NCBI GenBank assembly: GCA_910589415.1
Contig: OU342631.1
Span: 56,944,598-57,008,597 of the forward strand
From: Malachius bipustulatus
Taxonomy: Eukaryota; Arthropoda; Insecta; Coleoptera; Melyridae
Length of the DNA stretch: 64,000 bases
Direction of reading: 5' to 3'
This document shows positions 1 to 11,025 of this stretch, one piece after another. Position 1 is the stretch's first letter; each line of letters opens with the position of its first letter. The translations under genes were made by a program, and so were the position numbers. The notes under the pieces were generated by a model. The model was not told the origin of the DNA. It saw only the letters and a program-made list of their open reading frames with translations, and did not search any database.

Positions 1-3000
1 GGTTGTTACAAAAACTTCATAACATGTTTTGAGATTAAATTTGCTCAAGATTAATTCCCATCCTTTGATGATTTGGTAATTTTTAACAAATCAGTTTTCA
101 GGCTTTTGAAACAAATTCATTGAATTCCCAGCACATCGCAATCAATAGACCGCAATCTAGTGCAAAGGCACCGCAGCCTAGTGCAAGGCCCAATTTTGGG
201 ACACTGAGGGTAGTTATAATAAACCCCCACTTTCATTGGCCTCCACTTATAAGCCAGTCGAGTCGCAATGCTCTTATTGTAAGTCAAGATCTCACCATAT
301 TTTCAGATGTTCCTCATATTTGGAGCTTTCTCCATACGATCGTCATACGACATTATGCTGCAAGGTCAAGACACTTATGTCATAACTGTATCAGTGCATT
401 TCATCGTTTTGACTCTTGCAACTCATAGTCTCGATGTCGCCATTATTCCGCTAGACACAATATGCTGTTACATTTTGGCGAGAGCTCTAATATGGCAAAT
501 GTACCTTGAGGAGAGTCTCGCTCTTCTGCATTAGAATCAGCTCCTCCTTCCGCAAAAATTAAGACGAAACTCCCAGTAGTCATGTCTTCTACTTGACTTG
601 GGGTTATTTTCAAACAGTTCTACTACTTTTTGATTCTGGCAGCCAGTCCAGTTTTTTAACTGAGCGTTGCCGCAAACGTCTTGGTTTATCTATTACTCCT
701 TCAGTGTCTTCCATTTCTGGTTTAGGTCATGCAAATATAACGTCGTCCCATGGCACCGCATCTTGTAATATTCCTCCTATCGTATTTTACGAAGTTAACT
801 TCAATATTACGCACAATGGTTTTACCCGCAATCGGTTCTGAATTGCCCACGATTTCTCTTTCGCCTTCGCAAACTTTTGACAATCTCAAGTTGGCTGACC
901 CGAAATTGTATGCTCCTCGTTCTGTAGAAATGCTCCTAGGAGCAGAAATTTTTGCACGCATCGTGCGAGATGGGTACATCGCAGGTGATGGACACCGCCC
1001 GCAGTTATGAATACAATGGGTATTGATTGGCTGGGTATTAATTGGTTCCAGTTCATCTACAGTTGCAGCCATTATGTTTTCTGCATTATTTTTTCGCATC
1101 AACAGAGTGAGACTCTAAAAAACTTTTGGAACGTGGAAGAGGTTGAGTCAAAGCAGAACCTCTCTTCTGACGACCAGCAAGCTGAACATTTATTACAGAA
1201 CAGGCATTCTAGAGATCTTTCAGATTGTTTTGGAGTTGTCTTGCCATTCAAGTACTCGCAACCCATTCCCAATTTTGACAATTCTCTTCAAATAGCGGAC
1301 CGCAGAGTAACGGCAGTTGAAAAAAGTCTAGCTAGTCAACCTGAAGTTAGAGGTAAATACCATCCCTTTATGCAGGACTACCTCGACTCCGGTCATATGA
1401 CCAAACTCCTGCAATTCCCTCTAGGTTCAGATTATTCTTTTATCCTAAATCATTGTGTTTTCAAGGCCACTGACTCTTTCGCAAAAGTTCGAGTGGCCTT
1501 TGATGCTTCGGCAAAAACACTTCTCTCAATGAGAACCTCAGTACAGAAACCAATCTTCAAGTAGACGTTTATGTAATTTTACTACGTTTTCTCATGTTTT
1601 CGCATGTCTTTACATTGTGATATCAAACATGATTTCTGTCGTCTCTCTGCATCACACAGGAGTCCACGCTACGTTGCATCAAATTTTTTTAATAAGTTAC
1701 CAGATTTTATTCAAAACTATAGTCTTAATGCTTTTAAAGCTTCTATTAAGGAGTTTATTGTGCTTAGGGCTTTTTACTCTGTTCAGGAGTTTCTGGAAAG
1801 TAACATTGATCAGGACAGCTTTGCTTCTAACGGCACAGTGTTGGAGATTGATGATTTGTAATGGTTATTTATATTGATTATATCTGTGATATTTTTTGTG
1901 ATTGTACCTACCGACGAGTGTAAAAAACTTTGTTTTATTAGCACAAAAAAGAAAAAAAAAACAGATGTGTAGACAAATTCTTGTCTCCGAGTCACATCGT
2001 CAGTATCAGCTGATTCGATGGCACTTTTCCTCTCAAGAGCCCATTCAAACGTATCAACTTAATACCGTGACTTATGGTGTGGCCAGTAGTCCTTATCTTG
2101 CAATTAGGTGCCTGTTGCCATTGGAAGAAGAAGGTGAACAAGATTTGAACAACATTTCTTCTCGCAGCTCAAGTCATTAGATCCAATCTCTCAGCAGCGA
2201 ATGATTTGTGCACTACCTTAATCGAAATCAGTTGATTGATTTATTGAAGAAAGGTTGTTTTGAACTACGAAAGTGGGCGTCCCATGATACTTCAGTTTTA
2301 GAGGAAATTCCCGCAGATCATTGATAGTCTAATCCTCTGACATTTGATGAAAATTAATCCGTTATTGAAATTCTTGGCCTACAATGGCAATCGAGTTCTG
2401 AGAGTTCTGACTCGTTCTCGTTTCGCGTCAACCCTGTCATTTCTCAGTATACAAAAGTCAATCCTTTCTGAGATCTCACGCATTTATGACCTTCTAGGTT
2501 TTTTATGTCCTTTAACATTTTTCGCATTTTTCGCCTTGTCCAATACCTATAGACTTTGGGTTTGGATTGGGAATCAACACCACCGCAAGAGATGTGCACG
2601 CAATGGGATCGATTTAAACGATCTCTATCAGATGTTTCCGTAAACATTCCTCGTCATCTTAAACCTCTTTACGCGCCAAGGAATGCCAGTTACGCTCATT
2701 CTGTGACGCATCAGAAGCAGGTTACGCATGTGTCGCTTACTTTCGCATTGTTTGCGACAGTAATGATGTACATATTTCATTCATTATGGCCATACATTCG
2801 ACTCCAGATATCCGTACCTCGTCTAGAGTTCTTGTGGATCCATTCTTCCCCTCATCATTGGAAGACCTTTGTTGCGAACAGGGTTACTCACATCCAAGAT
2901 CGTGTACCTCCTGATTTTTGGCATCACGTCCGCTCCGCTGATAATCCAGTGGAGAGCATCTTCTTTCATATTCTCTTTGGTGGGCGGATCCTCAGTGGGT

Positions 3001-3310
3001 TAAGAATCCTCCAGATTTTTGGTTCTTTGACTCACCTCCTCCTGCAATGTCTTATGACGCCATGCAAGAAGCCAAAGTGACTATTTTGTTGGTCGAAACA
3101 GTTCACTCTCCAATTGACGATCTGTTAAACAGATACTCATCATTGAGTAAAATACAACGCATTATAGCATATAGTTTTAGTTTTGCTAAAAACGCACAAA
3201 ACATGTAATGCACTTGGGACCTGTTACAGACACAGAAGCGCATTATGCTCTTACGAGAATTGTCAAGGCTGTCCAAGTCACCGCATTTAATTACCATCTG
3301 CTTAAGGTAT
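1..3310 (+). pseudogene. Decayed BEL/Pao retrotransposon pol (gag tail to integrase linker)
   Basis: Conceptual translation in shifting frames gives an ordered series of BEL/Pao landmarks. These are zinc-knuckle Cys/His pairs around 265-470 (CSYCKSRSHHIFRC), an aspartic protease motif LLFDSGSQSSF near 620-650, a post-protease segment with ADPKLYAPRS near 897-925, and RT pieces around 1490-1600 (FDASAKT) and 1965-2110 (MCRQILVSESHR, NTVTYGVASSPYL). A BEL RNase H/peptidase A17-like region follows with WKTFVANRVTHIQD near 2860-2905, and a segment before the integrase ends near 3300 (HYALTRIVKAVQVTAF). Many frameshifts and stops break it, and no LTRs are seen, so it is dead. It aligns in order with the intact element at 5072-10255 but is clearly a different family. 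A LINE tail is inserted at about 1612-1965. Confidence 0.85.
1612..1965 (+). mobile_element. 5'-truncated LINE 3' end inserted in the BEL relic
   Basis: The reading frame from about 1604 to 1858 encodes a peptide with RSPRYVASNFFNKLPDFIQ and LRAFYSVQEFLESN. This is the usual extreme C-terminus of insect CR1/jockey-like reverse transcriptases. It is followed by a short untranslated tail ending in an A-rich stretch near 1945-1962. BEL/Pao RT homology resumes directly after it, at MCRQILVS. It is therefore a typical 5'-truncated retroposed copy. Exact ends and target duplication could not be fixed by eye. Confidence 0.6.
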
Positions 3311-4336
3311 AGTTTATCTCGATTAGATACACTTACATCGTTTTTGTTGTGTAGTCTTCAACTGGAATTAGTTATTTAGGCTTACACCTTACCTGTTTAT
3401 ATTCTGTACCTATAGTAGCTCTAACTGCTCTATTATCTAATAATTGAGTTTCTAAGTTATCGACTCGAGACCAGAAAACCTTCAACTTCTAGCATGTGTG
3501 ATCTTTTATTGAATAGTTGACGAGTAAGTATGAGGATTATACTGGTGTATTGGAAAATTTTCTTTAATAGACAAGCTAATACTTAGACTCACTCCTATCA
3601 TCTGACTTACAGTATCTACCAGGAAACTATCATTATCACCTGGTCTATCAAGATTACATCGTTAGCCTTAATAATATAGTGAACGATAACATCATGTATC
3701 CACGTCTTATATAAACTATATTAAACAACATAAACATAATTAAGCGACCTGAGCTTTTAATAAAACTTAGTTTCGTGGTTCTAAGAGAGCATCGATTCCA
3801 ATGTGCTACACGTATTGGCGTTTCTCTCATATCTTGGAAAATCTGCTGATATAATATGACGTAGAATATATTCGATATCTCAGAAAACGGGAATGAACCA
3901 GAGACAACTTAACATAATATTATTTTTCTCTATGGAATGAACAAACTAAAATATATCCCATTCCAGACTTTTCAAATTCAATTTGGCTGTGATATTTTTT
4001 CTTTAAGTTGGATACCCTGGATAGTCGAATTCACCTAATAAAATGTTCAAATGACTTCCACTTTGCTCATATTATATCATATATGATTAATTTTTCGATA
4101 TTAAGTAATAAACATATTTTTGAAGTATGAAAACAATAATTCAATATATTGCGATTGTTGTTATTTTCTAGTACATATAAATAATATACTATTAGCCGTT
4201 CATTAACTTCATCCAAAAAGTTCTGTCAGATTTTCAGTATCATTCAATCGTTTTAAAATTAAAAAGAACTCAAATATCCTTTACAGCCTACATCATTCTA
4301 TTATAATGCCAAATGTAATTGAAAAAATCACAAAAG
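3311..4336. other. No gene recognised (AT-rich)
   Basis: AT-rich sequence between the BEL relic and the intact BEL element. No open frame, RNA gene or clear repeat is visible. Confidence 0.6.
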
Positions 4337-4341
4337 GGCAT

Positions 4342-4682
4342 TGTTTTGGCTTGAAACAGCTGTACTCGTTGCTCGGAATTTGTTATCAATTTTAGATTTT
4401 ACCACAAGATTAATTCACTCACGAATCGAGCACCAGTCGTCGCGAATAAATCCACCAATTGCAATATATTTTGTTGTTTTCTAAGTGAACCCCCCTTTTT
4501 TTCGCGAGTTCAAGTTGGAGCAGCCTTTTGTATTCCTTGATTCCTTCCCACCCACTGCCCTTTTGCTTTCCTAGCTCAATAATTAAAGTGCTGAAGAATC
4601 GCCGTGTAAGTAGCCGGCACGAAGGTAGGTGAAATTTAATAATTTATCTTTTATTATATACAGTCCACAAATTGCCAAACCA
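4342..4682 (+). repeat. 5' LTR of BEL/Pao element
   Basis: 341 bp with TG...CA ends, matching 10544-10884 without a visible difference. It contains AATTAAA near 4582 as a possible polyadenylation signal. LTR identity implies little time since insertion. Confidence 0.95.
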
Positions 4683-4684
4683 TT

Positions 4685-4702
4685 TGGTCCTTCAAGCCGG
4701 AT
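4685..4702 (+). promoter_or_regulatory. Primer binding site, tRNA-Tyr-like
   Basis: TGGTCCTTCAAGCCGGAT begins two bases after the 5' LTR. It matches the complement of the 3' end of animal tRNA-Tyr as I recall it, with one difference (A for G at the tenth base). It would prime minus-strand DNA synthesis. Confidence 0.7.
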
Positions 4703-5071
4703 TCCAATAGATTTTATTATATCTAGACCTATTTTTCCGCTTAAGTTAATAGAGTACCGAGTACAGTTGGGAATTAGTTCAATCCTAGTTCAAATTGGAA
4801 AATTGTATTTTCTTTCATTATTACTGGTGATATAGGTACCTTGATTGTGATAAGCTACAATTTCGATATCCTTATCGCGGCTTTAAATAAAATTCGACTG
4901 GAATTTAATACATTTGCGCTAAAATCGTATACCTGCCTACCGACTGGTTGAGGGGATAATATTAATTACTTATAGGTATCTAGATAAATTATTTTGTAGT
5001 CTTGCCTAGTACTTGGTTCGTTCTATAATAGTTATACCTACCCAATATATTTTGCTTGCCACTTTGTTAAA

Positions 5072-8000
5072 ATGCCGCCTAAAGTTAATAAGGAAGAGAA
5101 CGAATTAAAATTAGATAGATTGAATGCTAAGCGAGAAAATCTGTTTTTAAGAGCACAACAGTGTTATGATGCTGGTGTAGCCTTGGAAAAGGATCCACAG
5201 AATGAAGCAAAGTTGCGTAATTTTTCTGTTAGGTACAGTACATTTGAGAGAACTGTAATTGATTATGAGGATATAGGTCAGCAAATTGTTGTATTAAAGC
5301 AAGAAATGTCACCGGAATCGAAAGTTGATTATAGTAGCGTTTTGGATGCTTTTTATGAAATTTATTCCAATATTGAGTACTTAGCTGCGCGGTTGTTGAA
5401 ACCTTCCTATTCTCAGAGTAACAATAATAGTAATGCTTCACATATAAGGATGCCAAAAGTCGAGTTAGTTAAATTTGATGGTGAAGACATATCGCTATGG
5501 CCTGTTTTCCATGAAAACTTTAAACAGTTTATACACACCAAGCCCGATTATTCAAAGGCTGAAAAATTACAATATTTATTAGGTTCTATTTCGGGGAAAG
5601 CGATGAAAACGTGTAGTTCAATCGAACCGACTCCTGATAATTATGATATTATATGGAACCATTTAGTAGGTAGATATAATGATAAAAAATATTTGTTCAC
5701 ACTTTATATGGATAGAATAATGAACTTCCGTGCATTGTCGGCTAATAATTCTGTAAGTTTAGAAATTTTCTTGGAGAAATTTGATACAAATGTATCTGCT
5801 CTTAAGAGGTTGAAGCTGGAGAACCTGGATGATCGTATTTTGACTTATTTAGCTATGTCCAAATTGCCCCAAGAAACAACCGATGATTTTGACTTGATTA
5901 GAGATAGTGATGATTGGCCCTCATATGAAGAACTTCTGAAATTTTTGCGACATCGTAGTAAATCGCTTGTTAAACCAGACAGAGCTCGTAATCCAAAACC
6001 TATCGGGTCTAGTTTTCCCAAATCTGACAAAACGTTTCATTTCCATGAAAAACCTGAAAACCGTGTGACTTATTCGTCCCACAATTGTGTGGTTTGCAAG
6101 AAAGACCCTCATTATATCAAAGATTGTAAGTATTTTTTGACTCTTCCCTTTGAATCCCGTTTTAGTATAATAAAGGAAAACAAACTATGCATTAATTGTT
6201 TTTCGTCCAAACATCGAGTAGCACAATGCCCATCGAAGTTTTGTTGTTTAAAATGCAGATCCAAGCACCACACCTTATTGCATAAACCTATTTTGGACTT
6301 GCCTCATAATCAGACCCCTTCTACTGGGCAATCGCTTACCCAAAACTCGGTAGAAAATACTCCAACAGCCCTACATGTTTCAAATAAATCGAAAGTTACT
6401 CAAAATCCTAGGCTTGTAAGTCTCTTTGGAACAATAATCGTTAATGTCGAAGATAAGTGGTGCCATAAACAGAAAGTTAGGTTTTTATTAGACAGTGGTT
6501 CATCCGCTAATTTGATTGATCGCGACTGTGCGCGAAAACTAGGAATAGCCTACTCCAAGTTATCCATGAGTGTCCGGGGTGTAGGAGGCTCGGAAATACC
6601 TATACTGGGACGATCCAACATGATTATTTCGTCACATTTTGACCCTAAAGTCAGTTACCCAATTGAAGTATTGATAGTTGAGAAAATAACAAACATTCTA
6701 CCGGATCGTCCAATAGATGAGAAATCCCTACCAAAATTAGATGATTTTATTCTAGCCGATCCTAGTCTACATTTGCCCGGAAAAATAGATGGTATTTTGG
6801 GAGTATCTGTGTTTTCTAATATTCTCGGTTCAAATAAGGTAAGCGTTCCTGATGGTTCATCTTTAGCGATCGAAACCACCCTCGGCTATGTCGTTATGGG
6901 TTCCGTTGTTCCTAGAAGTATCAGTTTTCATTGTTCATTTTATAGTGAGGTAATGGATCTGGATGCATGTGTTGAAAGAATGTGGGAATTGGAAGATTGT
7001 TCTTCTTCTTCTTCTGCTGTCAAATTGGAGGATGAAATATGTGAGAAATCATTTGTGAAAACCGTTAGTAGAGAAAGTGACGGGAAATACATAGTTTCGT
7101 TACCTTTCAAAGAGGAGCCGAGTGTCCTGGGTGACTCTTTTTCGCTTGCAAAAAATAGATTGGTTTCCTTAGAAAATCGCCTCGATAAAGATGCCGAACT
7201 TAGAACAACTTATAATGATATTTTCCAAGATTATTTAGATCAAGGACATATGAGTCAGATTCCGACCGATAATATCGATTCACCGTCCTACTATATTCCT
7301 CATCATTGTGTATTTAAAAGAGACAGTTCTTCAACTCCCTGTCGAATAGTGTTCGATGCATCGATGAAAACAAGTAAAGGTCCGTCACTGAATGATATTC
7401 TGCATAAAGGTCCAAAATTGCAAAAAAACCCAATAGCTATATTATTAAATTTTCGACTTTTTCCCATTGCCGTTGTAGCCGATTTAAAGCAAATGTATAG
7501 GCAGATAAAAATTATCGAGCCCCATCGCCCATTTCAAAGGGTCTTATGGAGATTCAATTCTAGTGATCCGATTTCCGTTTTTCAATTAAATACATTGACG
7601 TTTGGAGTCAAATCTTCGCCTTATCTGAGCCTTCGAGTGATACAACAATTATGTCAGGATGGATCTACTATGTTTCCTAATGCCATTCTTCCTGTATCTC
7701 GAGATATGTACATGGACGATTTTATAAGTAGTTTCTCCAACATACAAGATGCGATTTCCACGTATACTCAGACAGTCGGTCTATTTCAAAGTGGTGGATT
7801 TAAAATAGTGAAGTGGATGTCGAACTCCCACGAGCTGATGTCTCAAATTCCTGAGTCTTTTCAATTATCGAAGACAAAAAATTTTGACAAATCAATTTCG
7901 AAAGTTTTAGGTTTGCGGTGGGAAGAAACCTCTGATAGATTTACCTTTGGCACCAATATAAGTTTGGGTGATTCTTGCACCAAAAGGAACATACTTTCGG

Positions 8001-10255
8001 TGGTAGCACGTATGTTTGATCCGCTGGGATTTCTGTCTCCGCTGACTCTTTTTTTGAAATTGTTGAATAAAAGACTCTGGGTGCTAAAGGTTGATTGGGA
8101 TAGTCCTGCTCCGAAAGAGATAGAAATTTTATGGGGTAAGTTCCAGATGGAGTTTCATGTGCTTGAGAATGTGGAAGTTCCTCGTTATATTGCCGTAACT
8201 CCAATGTCGAGTTTGTCGCTTGTAGGATTTGCCGATGCTAGTGCGTCTGGTTTTGCCGCGGTCGTATACTCGAGAGTTGTAAATAGTTCTGGAGAAGTCA
8301 CCGTGACTCTTCTTTACTCCCAATCCAAAATAGCTCCCATGTCGAAGATTAGCCTACCGAGATTGGAATTGTGTGGAGCTCTCCTTTTGGCAAAACTTCT
8401 TGTTCGTGTCCTTGACCTTTATACTCCAAGACATAAAGTCGATAAAGTTTTTGCATTATCCGATTCAATGATTACACTGAGTTGGATTAAAAATCCAAGT
8501 AAAAAGTTAGATTCGTTTATAGCCAATAGAGCTTTGAAAATCAATGAACTTCTACCTTCCGCCCAATGGTTTTTTGTTCCGGGTAAGGAAAATGCCGCCG
8601 ATTGCGCCTCGAGAGGTTTAACTCCCTCTTCATTAGTAAGCCATTCAACTTGGTTTTCGGGTCCAATGTGGTTGATGTCGGAACCAAAATTTTGGCCAAT
8701 TCAATCTTTGGGTGATAATGATATCCGATCAATAGATTCTGAATATTTGTCGCAAAATGCCGTATTTACAATCGTACCATCCATATCCCCCTTCTATCGT
8801 CTGATCGATAATATTTCCTCTTGGTCGAAACTATTGAATGCAGCTGTATATGTGCTTGTTTTTGTCAAAAAATTATCTCTTAATAAACCAATCACAGCTG
8901 CTGATTTAGAAGCAGCTGAATTTGCACTGATACGAGCGGTGCAGCAAAGACACTTTTTTGTCGAATATAACGCCTTATCCAAAAACCTTTTCGTCAAATC
9001 GGGCATACGTCGGCTCAATCCATTCATTAAGGACGGTATTATTCGAGTAGGTGGTCGCCTTAGAAATTCGGAGCTTGGGTTTAATCATAAACACCCTATC
9101 TTATTACCTAAGTCGGATCCTTTTACCTATCTATTGATAGATTATTATCATAAATTGCATTTGCATGCTGGTTCCTATCTGCTGCAAACTCTCTTAAACC
9201 AGAATTATTGGATCGTTTCTGCTCGTCAAGTAATAAGACGGAGAGTTTGGAGGTGTAACCGCTGTTTTCGACTTAGTCCCAAACCTGAATATCCTATGAT
9301 GGCCGATTTACCTTCCGTCAGGGTGAATCAAGCAAAGGCATTCTTACATACTGGTGTAGATTACACAGGTGCCTTTTCAATTACCATTGGTAGATATCGT
9401 GGAGTGAGAACACAAAAGTCGTATGTTTGTTTATTTGTGTGTATGACAACTAAAGCCATACACTTGGAACTAGCCTCGTCACTGACCACAGAAGCCTTTT
9501 TAGCCGCATTTAAGCGATTTGTTTCACGCCGTGGAAATTGTTCAGTTTTATATTCTGATAATGGCACAAATTTTGTAGGTGCCAAGAAAGTCCTAGATGA
9601 GCTGTACGAATTTACAAATTCGAGAGGTTACCGAGAATCTTTTCAGCATGAAATCAACATACGCAAGATCGATTGGAAATTCAACACCCCTACGGCTAGT
9701 CACTTTGGGGGAATTTGGGAGGCGAATATAAGAAGCGTCAAGCTTCACCTATCCAGAGTAGTGGGAGACCAAATACTGACATACGAGGAATTCGCCACAG
9801 TTCTTACCCAAATCGAGTGCCTTCTCAATTCTCGCCCCCTATGTTTCCAAAATAGTGACCCAAGTAACCCTGTTGCATTGACACCCGCTCATTTTTTCTG
9901 TAGTGATCCCTTAACGTTTTTACCCGCCCGAGATTTGACTTTGGAAAATATTAGTCCTTTAAATAGATATAAACTTTTAGACAGTATGATTCAACAATAT
10001 TGGAAAAGGTGGCACCTAGAATATCTGTCAGGCCTGCAAGCTCGGCAAAAATGGAATTCAAGATCTAATCCCGCCAAGGTAGGCATGATAGTGATCATAA
10101 TTCAGGATAGCGTTCCTCCTTTGCATTGGCCTTTGGCCATAATAGATGAATTGTATCCGGGAAAAGACGAAATTTCGCGGACGGCCAGGGTTCGAACTAA
10201 GAATGGTTCGTATATGCGACCGATTGTTAAACTTTGCCCACTACCAAATCAGTAG
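5072..10255 (+). CDS. gag-pol: BEL/Pao Gag-Pol polyprotein (1727 aa, intact)
   Basis: Single open frame. The start ATG follows TTAAA and precedes a lysine-rich N-terminus. Residues ~130-290 form the Gag region (DUF1759-like, PKVELVKFDGEDISLWPVF). Zinc-knuckle-like Cys/His motifs lie near 338 (CVVCKKDPHYIKDC), 372 (CINCFSSKHRVAQC) and 393. The aspartic protease active site DSGSSANLID is near 471. Reverse transcriptase covers ~740-960 with the catalytic YMDD near 879. An RNase H-like region holds FADASASGF (~1052) and SDSMITLSW (~1129). The integrase has an H2C2 zinc domain (~1360-1400), then D in HTGVDYTG (~1429), D in SDNGTNF (~1495) and E in FGGIWEANI (~1547). A DUF5641-like C-terminus follows (~1630-1722). 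All catalytic residues are present and there is no env gene. Gag and Pol are in one frame, as in many BEL elements. Confidence 0.96.
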   Translation: MPPKVNKEENELKLDRLNAKRENLFLRAQQCYDAGVALEKDPQNEAKLRNFSVRYSTFERTVIDYEDIGQQIVVLKQEMSPESKVDYSSVLDAFYEIYSNIEYLAARLLKPSYSQSNNNSNASHIRMPKVELVKFDGEDISLWPVFHENFKQFIHTKPDYSKAEKLQYLLGSISGKAMKTCSSIEPTPDNYDIIWNHLVGRYNDKKYLFTLYMDRIMNFRALSANNSVSLEIFLEKFDTNVSALKRLKLENLDDRILTYLAMSKLPQETTDDFDLIRDSDDWPSYEELLKFLRHRSKSLVKPDRARNPKPIGSSFPKSDKTFHFHEKPENRVTYSSHNCVVCKKDPHYIKDCKYFLTLPFESRFSIIKENKLCINCFSSKHRVAQCPSKFCCLKCRSKHHTLLHKPILDLPHNQTPSTGQSLTQNSVENTPTALHVSNKSKVTQNPRLVSLFGTIIVNVEDKWCHKQKVRFLLDSGSSANLIDRDCARKLGIAYSKLSMSVRGVGGSEIPILGRSNMIISSHFDPKVSYPIEVLIVEKITNILPDRPIDEKSLPKLDDFILADPSLHLPGKIDGILGVSVFSNILGSNKVSVPDGSSLAIETTLGYVVMGSVVPRSISFHCSFYSEVMDLDACVERMWELEDCSSSSSAVKLEDEICEKSFVKTVSRESDGKYIVSLPFKEEPSVLGDSFSLAKNRLVSLENRLDKDAELRTTYNDIFQDYLDQGHMSQIPTDNIDSPSYYIPHHCVFKRDSSSTPCRIVFDASMKTSKGPSLNDILHKGPKLQKNPIAILLNFRLFPIAVVADLKQMYRQIKIIEPHRPFQRVLWRFNSSDPISVFQLNTLTFGVKSSPYLSLRVIQQLCQDGSTMFPNAILPVSRDMYMDDFISSFSNIQDAISTYTQTVGLFQSGGFKIVKWMSNSHELMSQIPESFQLSKTKNFDKSISKVLGLRWEETSDRFTFGTNISLGDSCTKRNILSVVARMFDPLGFLSPLTLFLKLLNKRLWVLKVDWDSPAPKEIEILWGKFQMEFHVLENVEVPRYIAVTPMSSLSLVGFADASASGFAAVVYSRVVNSSGEVTVTLLYSQSKIAPMSKISLPRLELCGALLLAKLLVRVLDLYTPRHKVDKVFALSDSMITLSWIKNPSKKLDSFIANRALKINELLPSAQWFFVPGKENAADCASRGLTPSSLVSHSTWFSGPMWLMSEPKFWPIQSLGDNDIRSIDSEYLSQNAVFTIVPSISPFYRLIDNISSWSKLLNAAVYVLVFVKKLSLNKPITAADLEAAEFALIRAVQQRHFFVEYNALSKNLFVKSGIRRLNPFIKDGIIRVGGRLRNSELGFNHKHPILLPKSDPFTYLLIDYYHKLHLHAGSYLLQTLLNQNYWIVSARQVIRRRVWRCNRCFRLSPKPEYPMMADLPSVRVNQAKAFLHTGVDYTGAFSITIGRYRGVRTQKSYVCLFVCMTTKAIHLELASSLTTEAFLAAFKRFVSRRGNCSVLYSDNGTNFVGAKKVLDELYEFTNSRGYRESFQHEINIRKIDWKFNTPTASHFGGIWEANIRSVKLHLSRVVGDQILTYEEFATVLTQIECLLNSRPLCFQNSDPSNPVALTPAHFFCSDPLTFLPARDLTLENISPLNRYKLLDSMIQQYWKRWHLEYLSGLQARQKWNSRSNPAKVGMIVIIIQDSVPPLHWPLAIIDELYPGKDEISRTARVRTKNGSYMRPIVKLCPLPNQ

Positions 10256-10530
10256 CTGTTGGTAGTAATAATAATTTTTTTTTCTTTCTTCATTTCATTT
10301 TGTAAATAGTTTAATTATTGTTGTTGTTGTTATAGAGCGAACTTTGTCAGGAGATATTTATCCGTATTTAAGTATCTGCTGTACCATTGTTTTTAGATAT
10401 TGGCAGGAATGCAGAATTATAAATTTGATTTTTTGTTTTATAAAATTGATTATAGAATTTGGTTTAAACTTTGGGGAAAATTATGAAGTTTTGTATTCTT
10501 CGTTTGTTTATTTGTTTTTCTCTCAACCTT

Positions 10531-10543
10531 TGTGGGGGCAGGA
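10531..10543 (+). promoter_or_regulatory. Polypurine tract
   Basis: TGTGGGGGCAGGA lies immediately before the 3' LTR and would be the plus-strand primer. Its position and G/A content fit. Confidence 0.75.
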
Positions 10544-10884
10544 TGTTTTGGCTTGAAACAGCTGTACTCGTTGCTCGGAATTTGTTATCAATTTTAGATT
10601 TTACCACAAGATTAATTCACTCACGAATCGAGCACCAGTCGTCGCGAATAAATCCACCAATTGCAATATATTTTGTTGTTTTCTAAGTGAACCCCCCTTT
10701 TTTTCGCGAGTTCAAGTTGGAGCAGCCTTTTGTATTCCTTGATTCCTTCCCACCCACTGCCCTTTTGCTTTCCTAGCTCAATAATTAAAGTGCTGAAGAA
10801 TCGCCGTGTAAGTAGCCGGCACGAAGGTAGGTGAAATTTAATAATTTATCTTTTATTATATACAGTCCACAAATTGCCAAACCA
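10544..10884 (+). repeat. 3' LTR of BEL/Pao element
   Basis: Same 341-bp sequence as 4342-4682, followed by the GGCAT target duplication. Confidence 0.95.
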
Positions 10885-11025
10885 GGCATATTATAAAAAA
10901 CACTCAAGGCCATGAAAGAGATAGACACAAAAGTTACCGATAAAATTATATTAAACAAAATTTCATGTACCTATACCTAATGTAAGTTCAATAAATCTAT
11001 AATATGTAGGTAGCTGCATTTTTTA

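Larger units (their letters stand above)
4342..10884 (+). mobile_element. Complete BEL/Pao LTR retrotransposon (6543 bp)
   Basis: Two 341-bp direct repeats starting TGTTTTGGC and ending GCCAAACCA bound the element and appear identical base for base. It is flanked by a perfect 5-bp duplication, GGCAT at 4337-4341 and 10885-10889, which fits the BEL/Pao habit of about 5 bp. Behind the 5' LTR is a tRNA-Tyr-like primer site, then a leader, one uninterrupted gag-pol frame, a short 3' untranslated region and a G-rich polypurine tract directly before the 3' LTR. Everything needed for transposition is present, so this is a recent and possibly still competent insertion. Confidence 0.97.

Noticed and set aside
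750..1102. Overlapping open frames on both strands
   Set aside because: Only the frames carrying BEL/Pao protease and post-protease similarity are meaningful. The antisense 126-codon frame has no recognisable feature.
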